From the NCBI GenBank assembly GCA_017935485.1, contig JAGBHO010000020.1:1-38701 (forward strand): a stretch of 38,701 nucleotides of DNA, in the 5' to 3' direction. The stretch's first letter is position 1. Every line of letters starts with the position of its first letter. The notes below the pieces were generated by a model. That model had not been told where the DNA came from, ran no database searches, and was given only the letters and a program-made list of their open reading frames with translations. Source of the stretch: Alphaproteobacteria bacterium. GTDB taxonomy: Bacteria; Pseudomonadota; Alphaproteobacteria; RF32; CAG-239. The position numbers and the translations under genes were made by a program. Shown piece by piece: positions 25,180 to 32,616 of the stretch.

Positions 25180-26064
25180 CTACATACGCTCCAGCGAACT
25201 CCTGTAATAGTCGATAACCGCACGAACTCTTGGAATGTCTTTGGTTTTTTTCTTGGCAACCAGATAAATGGTTGCTTCTTCGTCATAAGGGATGTTGTCC
25301 AGAAAAACTAATCCTTCTTCTTTCAGCCTGAGCGGCATTAATGTAATGCCGCCGCCGTTACGGACAATGTCAATGACGGCAGAAGCCGATTTTGAACTGT
25401 ATCGGATACATTGTGCGCGTTTGACGACATTCTTCCAGTTTTTAAGATAAACTTGGATATTTTCATTATTAACCAGCCAGTGGTTTTCCATCATGTCGTC
25501 AAAATCTTTAGGATAATTGTGTCTGGAAATATATTTTGAAGATGTAAAATATCCGTATTTTATGCTTTTTTCGCTAATGATAACAACATCAGATCCTTCC
25601 GGCGGCACATAGGTCAAACCGATGTCTATATCCAGGGCGTTCAGATTCGGCAGTTCAAGGTTAGAAATTGAATCCATATTGATGTACGGATGTTTGGCAA
25701 ACAAATTATCAATATTGTCATGAGGCAAAGCAATAAAAACACTTAACGGCATACTTATCCGTACTTCGCCTTTCAGTTCGGCATTTTTTTCATTGGCATT
25801 ATATATTCTGGTAAAAATATCCTCAATAAATGCCACATGTTCAATCAGCAATTGGGCGCGGGCCGTCAGTCTTGTCCCTCTGGTATCGCTGACCAACAGA
25901 TTATACCCGACTTCGTCTTCCAAAATTGTAAGATATTTGTTAATGGTATCAACTGAAGTACCAAGATTTTCCGTGACCTTTTTCTTGCCGCCGTATTCCT
26001 GAATTGCAGCCAAAAGAATGAGCGCCTGCAAACCCATAAAGTGTCTTTTTCTTATCATTTTCAT
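25180..26064 (-). CDS. LysR-family-like transcriptional regulator
   Basis: The 294-aa product has an N-terminal winged helix-turn-helix (about 10-68: LQALILLAAIQEYGG, then VTENLGTSVDTINKYLTILE) and a C-terminal substrate-binding-like domain that ends with GGGITLMPL, typical of LysR regulators. The target is unknown; the HAD hydrolase gene downstream is a candidate. The start is set at ATG 26064 (MKMIRK), with the ATG two codons later equally possible; there is no strong ribosome site. Confidence 0.8.
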   Translation of the reverse strand: MKMIRKRHFMGLQALILLAAIQEYGGKKKVTENLGTSVDTINKYLTILEDEVGYNLLVSDTRGTRLTARAQLLIEHVAFIEDIFTRIYNANEKNAELKGEVRISMPLSVFIALPHDNIDNLFAKHPYINMDSISNLELPNLNALDIDIGLTYVPPEGSDVVIISEKSIKYGYFTSSKYISRHNYPKDFDDMMENHWLVNNENIQVYLKNWKNVVKRAQCIRYSSKSASAVIDIVRNGGGITLMPLRLKEEGLVFLDNIPYDEEATIYLVAKKKTKDIPRVRAVIDYYRSSLERM

Positions 26065-26317
26065 AGTCCGATAGTAATATTTTTTATATTTTCTTTGCAC
26101 AACTTAAAGTAAAAATAAAATAAAGACAATTGTTTTTTGACTTATCAACCGAAATTTGTTTTTTGTAAATCTTTGATATTATTTAATGTTTGTTTTTAAT
26201 CTTTTAAAATCGTGAAGAATTTAAGCTGTTGACAAGGAAAGCGGAATTTTTTGAAAAAAGAATTTGGTAATCTGATTTTATTATGTAAATTTTAGCAATA
26301 TTATATTATCATAAAAG

Positions 26318-26323
26318 TATAAT
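26318..26323 (+). promoter_or_regulatory. possible -10 box upstream of the fic gene
   Basis: A perfect TATAAT lies 27 nt before the fic ATG. No convincing -35 is found at normal spacing. The interval 26101-26350 is very AT-rich with no other feature I recognise. Confidence 0.35.
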
Positions 26324-26350
26324 ACATTTCTTTATGAAAGATGATTTATA

Positions 26351-26959
26351 ATGGTTTTAGAGAATAAATTAAATATCACAAACCAAATAGAGCTTAATAA
26401 AGTTGAAGAAAAACTGAGTAAAAAAAAGGCTAAAAAGCTTTTTGACAGTGGCAAAATCAATCAGATAAAAGCAGGTACATTTGCCGGATTAAAACAGATT
26501 CATAAGTATTTGTTTGAAGATATTTATGATTTTGCCGGAAAAATGCGTAATGTCAACATATCCAAAGGCAACTTCAGATTTGCTCCGGTAATGTATTTGG
26601 AACAAGCCTTAAAACATATTGATAAAATGCCGCAGTCAACCTTTGATGAAATTGTAGAAAAATATGTTGAAATGAATATTGCCCATCCTTTCCGAGAAGG
26701 AAACGGCCGCGCAACAAGGATTTGGCTTGATTTGATATTCAAAAAAGAGCTGCAGCGGGTTGTTGATTGGAACAAAATTGATAAAGATGATTATTTATCA
26801 GCAATGGAAAGAAGTCCTGTTAAAGATATTGAAATAAAGCATCTCTTAAAAAATGCTCTAACTGATAAAATTGATGAACGAGAAATCTTTATAAAAGGTA
26901 TTGATGTAAGCTATTATTATGAAGGCTATGATGAATACGATATCCACAAGCTGTTGTAA
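26351..26959 (+). CDS. Fic-domain protein (probable AMPylating toxin)
   Basis: Fic proteins transfer AMP or related groups to hydroxyl residues of target proteins; many are toxins. The 202-aa product has the complete active-site motif HPFREGNGR (112-120) with H112, N118 and R120, preceded by FRFAPV in the flap region. The N-terminus NKLNIT...ELNKVEEK is the usual form of bacterial Fic/cell-filamentation proteins. I see no inhibitory S/T-xxx-E-G/N helix in the protein and no small antitoxin gene next to it. The sequence is clearly more AT-rich than the core genes, suggesting acquisition. It is 50 nt upstream of the Bro-N gene. Confidence 0.9.
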   Translation: MVLENKLNITNQIELNKVEEKLSKKKAKKLFDSGKINQIKAGTFAGLKQIHKYLFEDIYDFAGKMRNVNISKGNFRFAPVMYLEQALKHIDKMPQSTFDEIVEKYVEMNIAHPFREGNGRATRIWLDLIFKKELQRVVDWNKIDKDDYLSAMERSPVKDIEIKHLLKNALTDKIDEREIFIKGIDVSYYYEGYDEYDIHKLL

Positions 26960-27009
26960 GTCCGTGCTGTTAATACCTTGAGATTGTGAAATTTTAGGAT
27001 ATTTTACCA

Positions 27010-27861
27010 ATGAAAAACGATATTAAACTTTTTGAACAAACTAAAATCCGTTCAACTTATGATGAAGAGAAAGATATTTGGTATTTTTCTGTTGTTGATG
27101 TTATTTCAATTTTGATTGAGAAAGACTATCAAACTGCTCGTAAATATTGGAATAAATTATCTGAACGCTTAAGAAATGAAGGTGCCGCTGAGTCGGTGAC
27201 AAATTGTCACCAACTGAAACTGAAAGCTGCGGACGGTAAAAAATATTTAACCTCAGTTGCTGATGCCGAAACAATGTTGCGTATTGTGCAATCTGTTCCT
27301 AGTCCCAAAGCAGAACCTATTAAACAGTGGCTAGCCAGGGTTGGTTATGAACGAATGAAAGAAACAGCCGACCCATCATTGAGTGTCGACCGTGCACGTG
27401 AGAATTGGCAAAAACTCGGTCATTCGGATAAATGGATACAACAGCGTATGACGGGACAAGAAACCCGCAATAAATTAACCGACTATTGGAAAGAACATGA
27501 GATAACAAAAGACGAAGAATATGCGATTCTGACAAATATTATTCATCAGGAATGGTCTGGCCTGTCCGTCAAAGAACATAAACAATTAAAAGGCTTAAAA
27601 TCTCAGAATTTACGTGACCACATGAGCGAAGCAGAGTTAATCTTTACTGCTTTAGCAGAGTTATCAACTCGTCAGGTTGCTGAAAACACAAATGCTACCG
27701 GAATGAAAGAAAATAAACAAGCCGCAAAAATCGGCGGCAATATCTCCAAACGTGCAAAAGAAGATTTTGAAGAACGTACAGGTCAAAAAGTCGTAACTGA
27801 TGAAAATTATTTACCACCTAAGCTTAAACAGAAAAAGTTAAAATCAAAAGATTCTGAGTAA
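27010..27861 (+). CDS. Bro-N / DinD-like protein
   Basis: The 283-aa product begins with a Bro-N-type domain, as in phage antirepressors (about 1-105; DIWYFSVVDVISIL, then a segment near KQWLARVGYERM). Its C-terminal half (KGLKSQNLRDHMSEAELIF) resembles the DNA-damage-inducible protein DinD. The C-terminus is basic (KLKQKKLKSK). Proteins of this kind are common on mobile DNA. It follows fic by 50 nt and precedes the kinase gene by 6 nt, so a three-gene transcript is likely. DNA binding and damage response are inferred from the family. Confidence 0.8.
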   Translation: MKNDIKLFEQTKIRSTYDEEKDIWYFSVVDVISILIEKDYQTARKYWNKLSERLRNEGAAESVTNCHQLKLKAADGKKYLTSVADAETMLRIVQSVPSPKAEPIKQWLARVGYERMKETADPSLSVDRARENWQKLGHSDKWIQQRMTGQETRNKLTDYWKEHEITKDEEYAILTNIIHQEWSGLSVKEHKQLKGLKSQNLRDHMSEAELIFTALAELSTRQVAENTNATGMKENKQAAKIGGNISKRAKEDFEERTGQKVVTDENYLPPKLKQKKLKSKDSE

Positions 27862-27867
27862 ATAAGA

Positions 27868-28764
27868 ATGCAATATTTAACTCAAGAAAATGCTGACGAC
27901 CTGAATTTTATCAAGCAAATTTTACATAAAAGCGGTTTTTTGAACGTTCAAAACATTATCCGCTTGCAAAGCGGTTCACGTTCGGTTGCTTATTATGCTG
28001 ATGACTATATTGTGCGATTTCCGAAAGCTGAAATTATTTGGCAGACAATGAAGCGGGAGAAGAGCATTATTGATATGATTCATCCGTATTTAGTGCCGAC
28101 TTTTGCAAATAAAATTCAAAAAATAGATTTAATAGAAAGCGAATACCCATTTTCCGTATCCAAACGTTTCTATGGTAAAATCTGCGACGGACGACCGCAA
28201 AGCGACTATGCAACGCTTTACCAAAACCTAACCTCTAAACAACAAGCAAGATTAGCCCGTGATTTAGCCTTATTTTTCAATTTAATGCACCAAATCGATT
28301 ACAAAAATTTGAATATTTCTGAGCCAAATGAAGCCATTGATAATTGGGATATTACTTCAAGAAAAGATTTTAATTTTGAAAAAGTGCAAAACTCCTTGTC
28401 TTCCCATAAAATTAACCTGAATGACTATAGGGTGCAATCGCCTAATATGACTGTAGCCTTATGCCATAATGATTTGAGCGGCAGCAATATTTTGCTAAAT
28501 CCGGAAAATGATGATGTTTTATCAGGGGTTATTGATTTTGGAAATACTGTCGTTATGCCCAAATTTCAGGATTTCTTCCCTTTATATAAAATCAGCCGCA
28601 ATTTGGCTGTTGATACGCTGGCGGAATATAACAAAATAACCATATCTCCGATAGAACAAAGGCAAATTGATTTTATGGTCTTATCATATATCGGGTTCGG
28701 TTTAGCCCAAAATAAAGATGAAGCATCTCCATATTTTATGAAATTGTTAAAACCATTTTTATAG
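27868..28764 (+). CDS. aminoglycoside-phosphotransferase-family kinase
   Basis: The 298-aa product has an APH-type kinase fold: SGSRSVAYY in the nucleotide-loop region (35-43), the catalytic loop CHNDLSGSN (199-207, D202 and N207) and VIDFGN (221-226, metal-binding D223). The substrate could be an aminoglycoside, another small molecule or a protein; motifs alone do not decide it. It starts 6 nt after the Bro-N gene and shares its AT-rich composition. tRNA-Thr lies just downstream on the other strand. Confidence 0.85.
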   Translation: MQYLTQENADDLNFIKQILHKSGFLNVQNIIRLQSGSRSVAYYADDYIVRFPKAEIIWQTMKREKSIIDMIHPYLVPTFANKIQKIDLIESEYPFSVSKRFYGKICDGRPQSDYATLYQNLTSKQQARLARDLALFFNLMHQIDYKNLNISEPNEAIDNWDITSRKDFNFEKVQNSLSSHKINLNDYRVQSPNMTVALCHNDLSGSNILLNPENDDVLSGVIDFGNTVVMPKFQDFFPLYKISRNLAVDTLAEYNKITISPIEQRQIDFMVLSYIGFGLAQNKDEASPYFMKLLKPFL

Positions 28765-28842
28765 AAGTCCGATAATTTTAGAACAATTGACTATTTTAAA
28801 ACATTTAAAATCAGACTAGCTGAAAACCTTAATTTACATAAC

Positions 28843-28865
28843 AAAAAAAGCACCTCAGAGGGTGC
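28843..28865 (-). terminator. intrinsic terminator of tRNA-Thr
   Basis: GCACC (28850-28854) and GGTGC (28861-28865) form the stem, with a seven-T run on the minus strand (28849-28843). Confidence 0.8.
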
Positions 28866-28876
28866 ATTTCAATAAA

Positions 28877-28951
28877 TGGTGCCGCTAGTAAGAATCGGAC
28901 TTACGACCCCACCCTTACCAAGGGTGTGCTCTACCACTGAGCTATAGCGGC
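28877..28951 (-). tRNA. tRNA-Thr (GGT)
   Basis: The full cloverleaf reads on the minus strand: acceptor GCCGCTA with TAGCGGC, D stem GCTC/GAGC, anticodon stem CACCC/GGGTG with loop TTGGTAA (anticodon GGT), T stem GTAAG/CTTAC, and an encoded CCA. Length is 75 nt. Confidence 0.97.
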
Positions 28952-28971
28952 ATAAGTTATGCTGTGAATGA

Positions 28972-29000
28972 AACATACATAAACATTTAAATAAAATCAA
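28972..29000 (-). promoter_or_regulatory. promoter of tRNA-Thr
   Basis: On the minus strand, TTGATT (29000-28995), a 17-nt spacer and TATGTT (28977-28972), about 20 nt upstream of the tRNA. Confidence 0.5.
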
Positions 29001-29048
29001 GTATGAATTATGCTAAATGCATAATTTTTTTTATGAAGAGTAAAAAAT

Positions 29049-29195
29049 ATGTCGGAAAATACTGAAAATAAAAGCAACAAAACCGCCAAAACCCGTAAGG
29101 ATCAACGCTTTGAGCGCGAAGCCAAGGCTCTGCAGAAAAATTTGGAAAAGCGCAAAAAACAATTAGCAGAACGTGAAAAGCTCAAAAAGTCATAG
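29049..29195 (+). CDS. small basic protein, 48 aa
   Basis: The ATG at 29049, with GAAGAG upstream, opens a 48-codon frame ending at TAG 29193-29195. The product is very rich in Lys, Glu and Arg, with RKDQRFEREA and LEKRKKQLAEREKLKK stretches predicted to be one charged helix. Short proteins of this composition are annotated in other alphaproteobacteria, as far as I recall. The stop codon begins the loop of a 10-bp hairpin, which also carries the -35 of the next promoter. Function unknown; nucleic-acid binding is a guess from charge. Confidence 0.6.
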   Translation: MSENTENKSNKTAKTRKDQRFEREAKALQKNLEKRKKQLAEREKLKKS

Positions 29196-29212
29196 TTCGT
29201 TTTGACTTTTTG
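29183..29212 (+). terminator. hairpin overlapping the small gene's end
   Basis: CAAAAAGTCA (29183-29192) and TGACTTTTTG (29203-29212) form a perfect 10-bp stem. There is little T-run beyond the stem, so terminator activity is uncertain. Confidence 0.5.
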
Positions 29213-29230
29213 CGATTCTTTATCTATATT
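29202..29230 (+). promoter_or_regulatory. promoter of the META lipoprotein gene
   Basis: TTGACT (29202-29207), a 17-nt spacer and TATATT (29225-29230). The leader would be only about 15 nt and begin at the AAAGGAG ribosome site. Confidence 0.55.
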
Positions 29231-29251
29231 AACAGCTAAAGGAGAAATGAT

Positions 29252-29659
29252 ATGAAAAAACTTTTAAGTCTCGTCTTGGGGGCAATGTTTATGGTAACGG
29301 CCTGCAACAAAAATGCTGCCGAAACCTTTGCCGGTAAAGAATATAAACTGGCTGACGCCAAGCCCGGTGTTGAAATCACTTTGGGTTTTGCGGCAAATGA
29401 ACCGCGTTTTTTCGGAAAAGCTGCGGTTAACCGCTATTTCGGTAACTATACCGTTGAAGGTGACAAGTTAAAACTGGGCGCAGCCGGTTCGACGATGATG
29501 GCCGGTCCGAAAGACCTGATGGAAGCCGAACAGAACTATCTTAAGGCGCTTAGCATGGTTGAAAGCTATAAGCTGAACGGTAAAAAGCTGGCAATCAAAA
29601 CTTCTGACGGCCAGACTTTGGTTTTTGATGAAATCGGTCAGGTAAAAGAAGACAAATAA
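29252..29659 (+). CDS. META-domain lipoprotein (HslJ-like)
   Basis: The 135-aa product has a lipoprotein signal peptide with lipobox VTAC (lipid-bearing C18), followed by a META-type domain of about 100 residues with FGNYTVEGDKLKL and a STMMAGP segment. META/HslJ proteins are small envelope or periplasmic proteins of poorly known role, often tied to stress. The ATG has AAAGGAG 7 nt upstream. It is a single-gene unit with its own promoter and terminator. Confidence 0.85.
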   Translation: MKKLLSLVLGAMFMVTACNKNAAETFAGKEYKLADAKPGVEITLGFAANEPRFFGKAAVNRYFGNYTVEGDKLKLGAAGSTMMAGPKDLMEAEQNYLKALSMVESYKLNGKKLAIKTSDGQTLVFDEIGQVKEDK

Positions 29660-29678
29660 ACTGCCGTAAAACTATAAA

Positions 29679-29717
29679 AAAGAACTGTTGCCTCAGAAAG
29701 GTGCAGTTCTTTTTTTA
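29679..29717 (+). terminator. intrinsic terminator of the META gene
   Basis: AAAGAACTG (29679-29687) and CAGTTCTTT (29704-29712) pair perfectly, followed by a T-run. Confidence 0.85.
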
Positions 29718-29791
29718 TTGGTATTTTTAGCCCAAAATGCCGGAAAACATCGTTTCCAATTTTTTTTCTAACTGTTTTGCATTCATGATTC

Positions 29792-30058
29792 TCATTTTTG
29801 AGGATTTAACAAGCCTTTTATCACATCCAAAATCAAAGAGCTGCTCTCTACGATTTTTTGAGACTTTTCCCGTGTAAACGGTAATAAAGTTCCGGGCTCC
29901 GCCCCGTTTTTTACCGTCAAAAACGTTTTGCTGATTAACTGCAGTTCTTCCGGCAGAAAAGGTGTCAGCAAATTTAAAAGCTCGGCTTTGTCAAGACTCT
30001 TGCCGCTCAAAACATCATCTTTTAACTGTGCAATCAGTGTTATTACTTTCTTGTTCAT
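29792..30058 (-). CDS. small hypothetical protein, 88 aa
   Basis: A soluble, mostly helical protein with no recognised domain; hydrophobic residues are spaced as in a small helical bundle (LNLLTPFLPEELQLI). The ATG at 30058 has no near ribosome site; AGGAG occurs more than 20 nt upstream, so the start is uncertain. A 19-codon frame follows its stop closely (29786-29727). Confidence 0.5.
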   Translation of the reverse strand: MNKKVITLIAQLKDDVLSGKSLDKAELLNLLTPFLPEELQLISKTFLTVKNGAEPGTLLPFTREKSQKIVESSSLILDVIKGLLNPQK

Positions 30059-30118
30059 ACTAATTTGTTGTTAATAATTATTAATCGCTCCTGATTTAAC
30101 ACAAAAAGCCTTATTTGT

Positions 30119-30667
30119 CTAGATAATATATTGGCGGCTGATTTCCTTAAAAATATCGGAACCGGCTTTTTCCAGCCATTCAAAAAATACCATTTCCGAG
30201 GTCACGACATCCACGCCGTTGCGCATCAGCCGTTGCAATGCCATGATGTTTTGAATGGGCTTGCGGGAGGAGCAGGCGTTGGCAACGACAAAAACCTCAT
30301 ACCCGAGTTCTTGCAGATGAAGAGCTGTCTGCAGCACGCAGATATGCGTTTCAATCCCGGCAATGATAATCTGTTTTTTGCCGCATTTTTTTATCTGCTC
30401 GAAGATGCCGCTGTTGCAACCGCAGGCAAACTCCAGCTTTTCATAATAACAAGCATCATCGCCGGCCTTTTGGCGCAAATCGACCATCGTCTGCCCGAGG
30501 CCTTTGGGATATTGCTCTGTTATAATGAAAGGAATCTCCAAACGTTTGGCAACACCGATTAAGGCTGCGCAGTTGTTAATAACTTCGCGCGGATTGTCCA
30601 TGGCCGGCGCCAGCCGTTCCTGTACGTCAATAATGAGTAGTAGCGAAGCGTCTTTTCTGATTAACAT
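30119..30667 (-). CDS. isochorismatase-family cysteine hydrolase
   Basis: The 182-aa product has the family's catalytic triad: D14 in LIIDVQ, K77 in YEKLEF and C110 in GIETHICV. A cis-peptide-type AGIETH turn precedes the cysteine. Family members hydrolyse amides or isochorismate; short forms like this (YcaC/nicotinamidase-like) have varied substrates. ATG 30667 is chosen because AGGAG sits just upstream; the in-frame ATG at 30682 lies before it. Monocistronic, divergent from the DEAD-box-like gene. Confidence 0.88.
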   Translation of the reverse strand: MLIRKDASLLLIIDVQERLAPAMDNPREVINNCAALIGVAKRLEIPFIITEQYPKGLGQTMVDLRQKAGDDACYYEKLEFACGCNSGIFEQIKKCGKKQIIIAGIETHICVLQTALHLQELGYEVFVVANACSSRKPIQNIMALQRLMRNGVDVVTSEMVFFEWLEKAGSDIFKEISRQYII

Positions 30668-30689
30668 ATTTTTCTCCTGCATTTAGAAG

Positions 30690-30718
30690 TTGACTAACCG
30701 ATATAAACTAAATAATAT
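30690..30718 (+). promoter_or_regulatory. promoter of the DEAD-box-like gene
   Basis: TTGACT (30690-30695), a 17-nt spacer and TAATAT (30713-30718). Confidence 0.5.
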
Positions 30719-30760
30719 CTAAAAAATAAAAATTAACCAGAACTTTAAAGAAGAAATAAA

Positions 30761-31561
30761 ATGAATTTTCGTGATTTAGGATTAAGTGAAAAAACGCTTC
30801 AGGCAATTGATGAATTTGGCATTCAGGAGGCAACGACCGTGCAAAGCGACGTTATCCCCTCCATCTTGCAAAGAAAAGACGTTTTTACCATTGCTCCGCA
30901 GGGTTGCGGCAAAACAACGTCTTATGTCTTTCCGCTGATTGATATTATCAGCACCAAAAAGGCTGACAATATTTTAATTATTACGCCTGATTCCGAGCAG
31001 TCGGTAGTGGTTTCCGACCGTTTGGCCATTTTTAACAAATATCACGAAATCAACGAGGCCACAATCAAAGACAAAGACGAAGACATTGACAACGAGGCCA
31101 ATGTGATTATCGGCTCGCCGGATTTGTTGGTCGAGCTGGCCGAAGATAAAAAAATTGACTTCGGCAAGGTGTCAATTCTGGTGGTGGACGACATCAATCT
31201 GATTAAGAAAAACAAGCAGCTCGGCAATTTGGAAAAAATCCTCGAAATTTTGCCGGCCGACAAACAAAATATCGTCTATACCAATCGCCGCTCCAAAGAA
31301 ACACAGTCGATTTTGGAAAAAATTCTGAAGGCTCCGGAAGAAATTAAAGTCGACAAAGCCAAAGAACAGGAAGCCCAGATGACGGCACAGACGAAACAGG
31401 TTCAGAAAAAGAGCGGCGGGCAATCTCCGCGCTTTGCACCGGCCAAAGAAGACAAACAGGCCGTTGAACTCATGAAGAAATATAACAGCTTTCAGGGCAA
31501 GACGCCGGAATTCGTTCTGATTCAAGGAATCGTCGTCGAAGCGGAAAACACGGCAAACTAA
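30761..31561 (+). CDS. half-length DEAD-box helicase-like protein
   Basis: The 266-aa product matches only the first RecA domain of DEAD-box RNA helicases. It has the F-x-D-L-G-L opening, Q motif glutamine Q28, P-loop APQGCGKTT (45-53), an IIGSPDLL segment in place of motif Ib, and DDIN (143-146) where DEAD is expected. Motif III (SAT) reads TNR. A basic, Gln/Lys-rich linker (about 197-225) and a short unrelated tail follow instead of the second RecA domain. Nucleotide binding is plausible, unwinding is not. The frame is clean, with its own promoter and terminator, so it looks like a stable gene rather than decay. Confidence 0.8.
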   Translation: MNFRDLGLSEKTLQAIDEFGIQEATTVQSDVIPSILQRKDVFTIAPQGCGKTTSYVFPLIDIISTKKADNILIITPDSEQSVVVSDRLAIFNKYHEINEATIKDKDEDIDNEANVIIGSPDLLVELAEDKKIDFGKVSILVVDDINLIKKNKQLGNLEKILEILPADKQNIVYTNRRSKETQSILEKILKAPEEIKVDKAKEQEAQMTAQTKQVQKKSGGQSPRFAPAKEDKQAVELMKKYNSFQGKTPEFVLIQGIVVEAENTAN

Positions 31562-31584
31562 AAACAGTAAATGCCTTTTTGAAC

Positions 31585-31620
31585 ACACCTCCGGAAAGTT
31601 TTTCGCGAGGTGTTTTTTTT
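31585..31620 (+). terminator. intrinsic terminator of the DEAD-box-like gene
   Basis: ACACCTC (31585-31591) and GAGGTGT (31607-31613), followed by a long T-run. Confidence 0.85.
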
Positions 31621-31670
31621 TGGGAGAATGTAACAGTTTTATGATATTCATCTACTTTTTTAGTCTTTGT

Positions 31671-31699
31671 TTGACAAAAAGCGCAATCAATGCTATTAT
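31671..31699 (+). promoter_or_regulatory. near-consensus promoter of the 31794 gene
   Basis: A perfect TTGACA (31671-31676), a 17-nt spacer and TATTAT (31694-31699). It gives a leader of about 88 nt with no Shine-Dalgarno near the ATG. Confidence 0.7.
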
Positions 31700-31793
31700 A
31701 TAATTCTAAAATATATAGATATATCGATTATTAATCCGCTGAGGGCACTTAAAACATAACAGTTTTCCGCCCGAAGCACAAAACATAAAAAAT

Positions 31794-32516
31794 ATGAGAC
31801 ATACAATAGTAATGTTGGTTATTTTGGCGCTCAGCGCAATAGCTAACACAATGAGTGCACAGCGTGTTGTTGTTGACGGCATGATCACAGAGTGGACAGG
31901 CCGCGGCAACGAGTACTATTACGGGCCGACTAATCGGGATCATTTGGATGTAATACACATTCGTCCGTTTGACCAGATGGGTATCCAATTCTATCAGGAC
32001 GAAGTCCTGTATGGCGTAGAATTGTACCGTGATGGATACTTCTTTACGACCAATTACGGAATGTATGTATGCGAAAACAATGGATACGTACATAAAGTAG
32101 ATAGAATGCCGAAGTACTACCGTACAAGCGGACTTCGTTTCGCTTATGGCGGCGGTTATTTCAACTATGCAGGCATTGGCCGTTATGGTACCGGTTACGG
32201 TTACTATGGCGGTGTAAGCCACGGTGTAGCTAACGGCGTCGGCCGTGTGATTCAGGGAACAGTTGATGGTAGCGTCATTGGCGGTACGGTTGGCAGTTCT
32301 ATCGGCGGCGCAGTCGGTACGGTTGTTGGCATTACCAATGCCATTAAAGACCGCAAGGCTCGCAAACAGGCTGAAGAACGTTATTATGATGACGTTTACG
32401 GCAGCGGTTCAACCCGCAGCAACCTTCGCTCGTCAGATGTCTCTACTCGGAGCAGCGTTTCCTCTGCCGGTCGGACTTCTTCCAGCCGCGTTAGGGAAAC
32501 AACCCGCACCCGGTAA
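31794..32516 (+). CDS. secreted Gly-rich protein, Bacteroidota-like
   Basis: The 240-aa product has a signal peptide ending in SAQ (cut after A22, leaving Gln first), a form typical of Bacteroidota. A Tyr-rich domain (about 30-125) follows, then a glycine-zipper-like stretch (about 128-180) that could insert in a membrane, and a Ser/Arg-rich tail. No ribosome site precedes the ATG, again as in Bacteroidota genes. No known domain name is assigned. A sigma70-type promoter and a terminator frame it as a single unit. Lateral origin is inferred from these features, not from a search. Confidence 0.75.
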   Translation: MRHTIVMLVILALSAIANTMSAQRVVVDGMITEWTGRGNEYYYGPTNRDHLDVIHIRPFDQMGIQFYQDEVLYGVELYRDGYFFTTNYGMYVCENNGYVHKVDRMPKYYRTSGLRFAYGGGYFNYAGIGRYGTGYGYYGGVSHGVANGVGRVIQGTVDGSVIGGTVGSSIGGAVGTVVGITNAIKDRKARKQAEERYYDDVYGSGSTRSNLRSSDVSTRSSVSSAGRTSSSRVRETTRTR

Positions 32517-32527
32517 ATTATTAACGA

Positions 32528-32567
32528 AATAACCTCCCTGTCTTTTGGACAAGGAGGTTATTCTTTT
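32528..32567. terminator. terminator between convergent genes
   Basis: AATAACCTCC (32528-32537) and GGAGGTTATT (32553-32562) form a perfect 10-bp stem with an inner TGTC/GACA pairing and a CTTTTT tail. It lies between the 31794 gene and the minus-strand operon ending at 32617. Confidence 0.85.
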
Positions 32568-32616
32568 TGGTAAAAAATTTGAAAGCTTGAACGCTTTCTT
32601 TTCAGGAGTGCAAAAC

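Noticed and set aside
24420-28876. Integrated element bounded by tRNA-Thr
   Set aside because: No integrase and no copy of the tRNA-Thr 3' end were found on the far side, so boundaries cannot be drawn.
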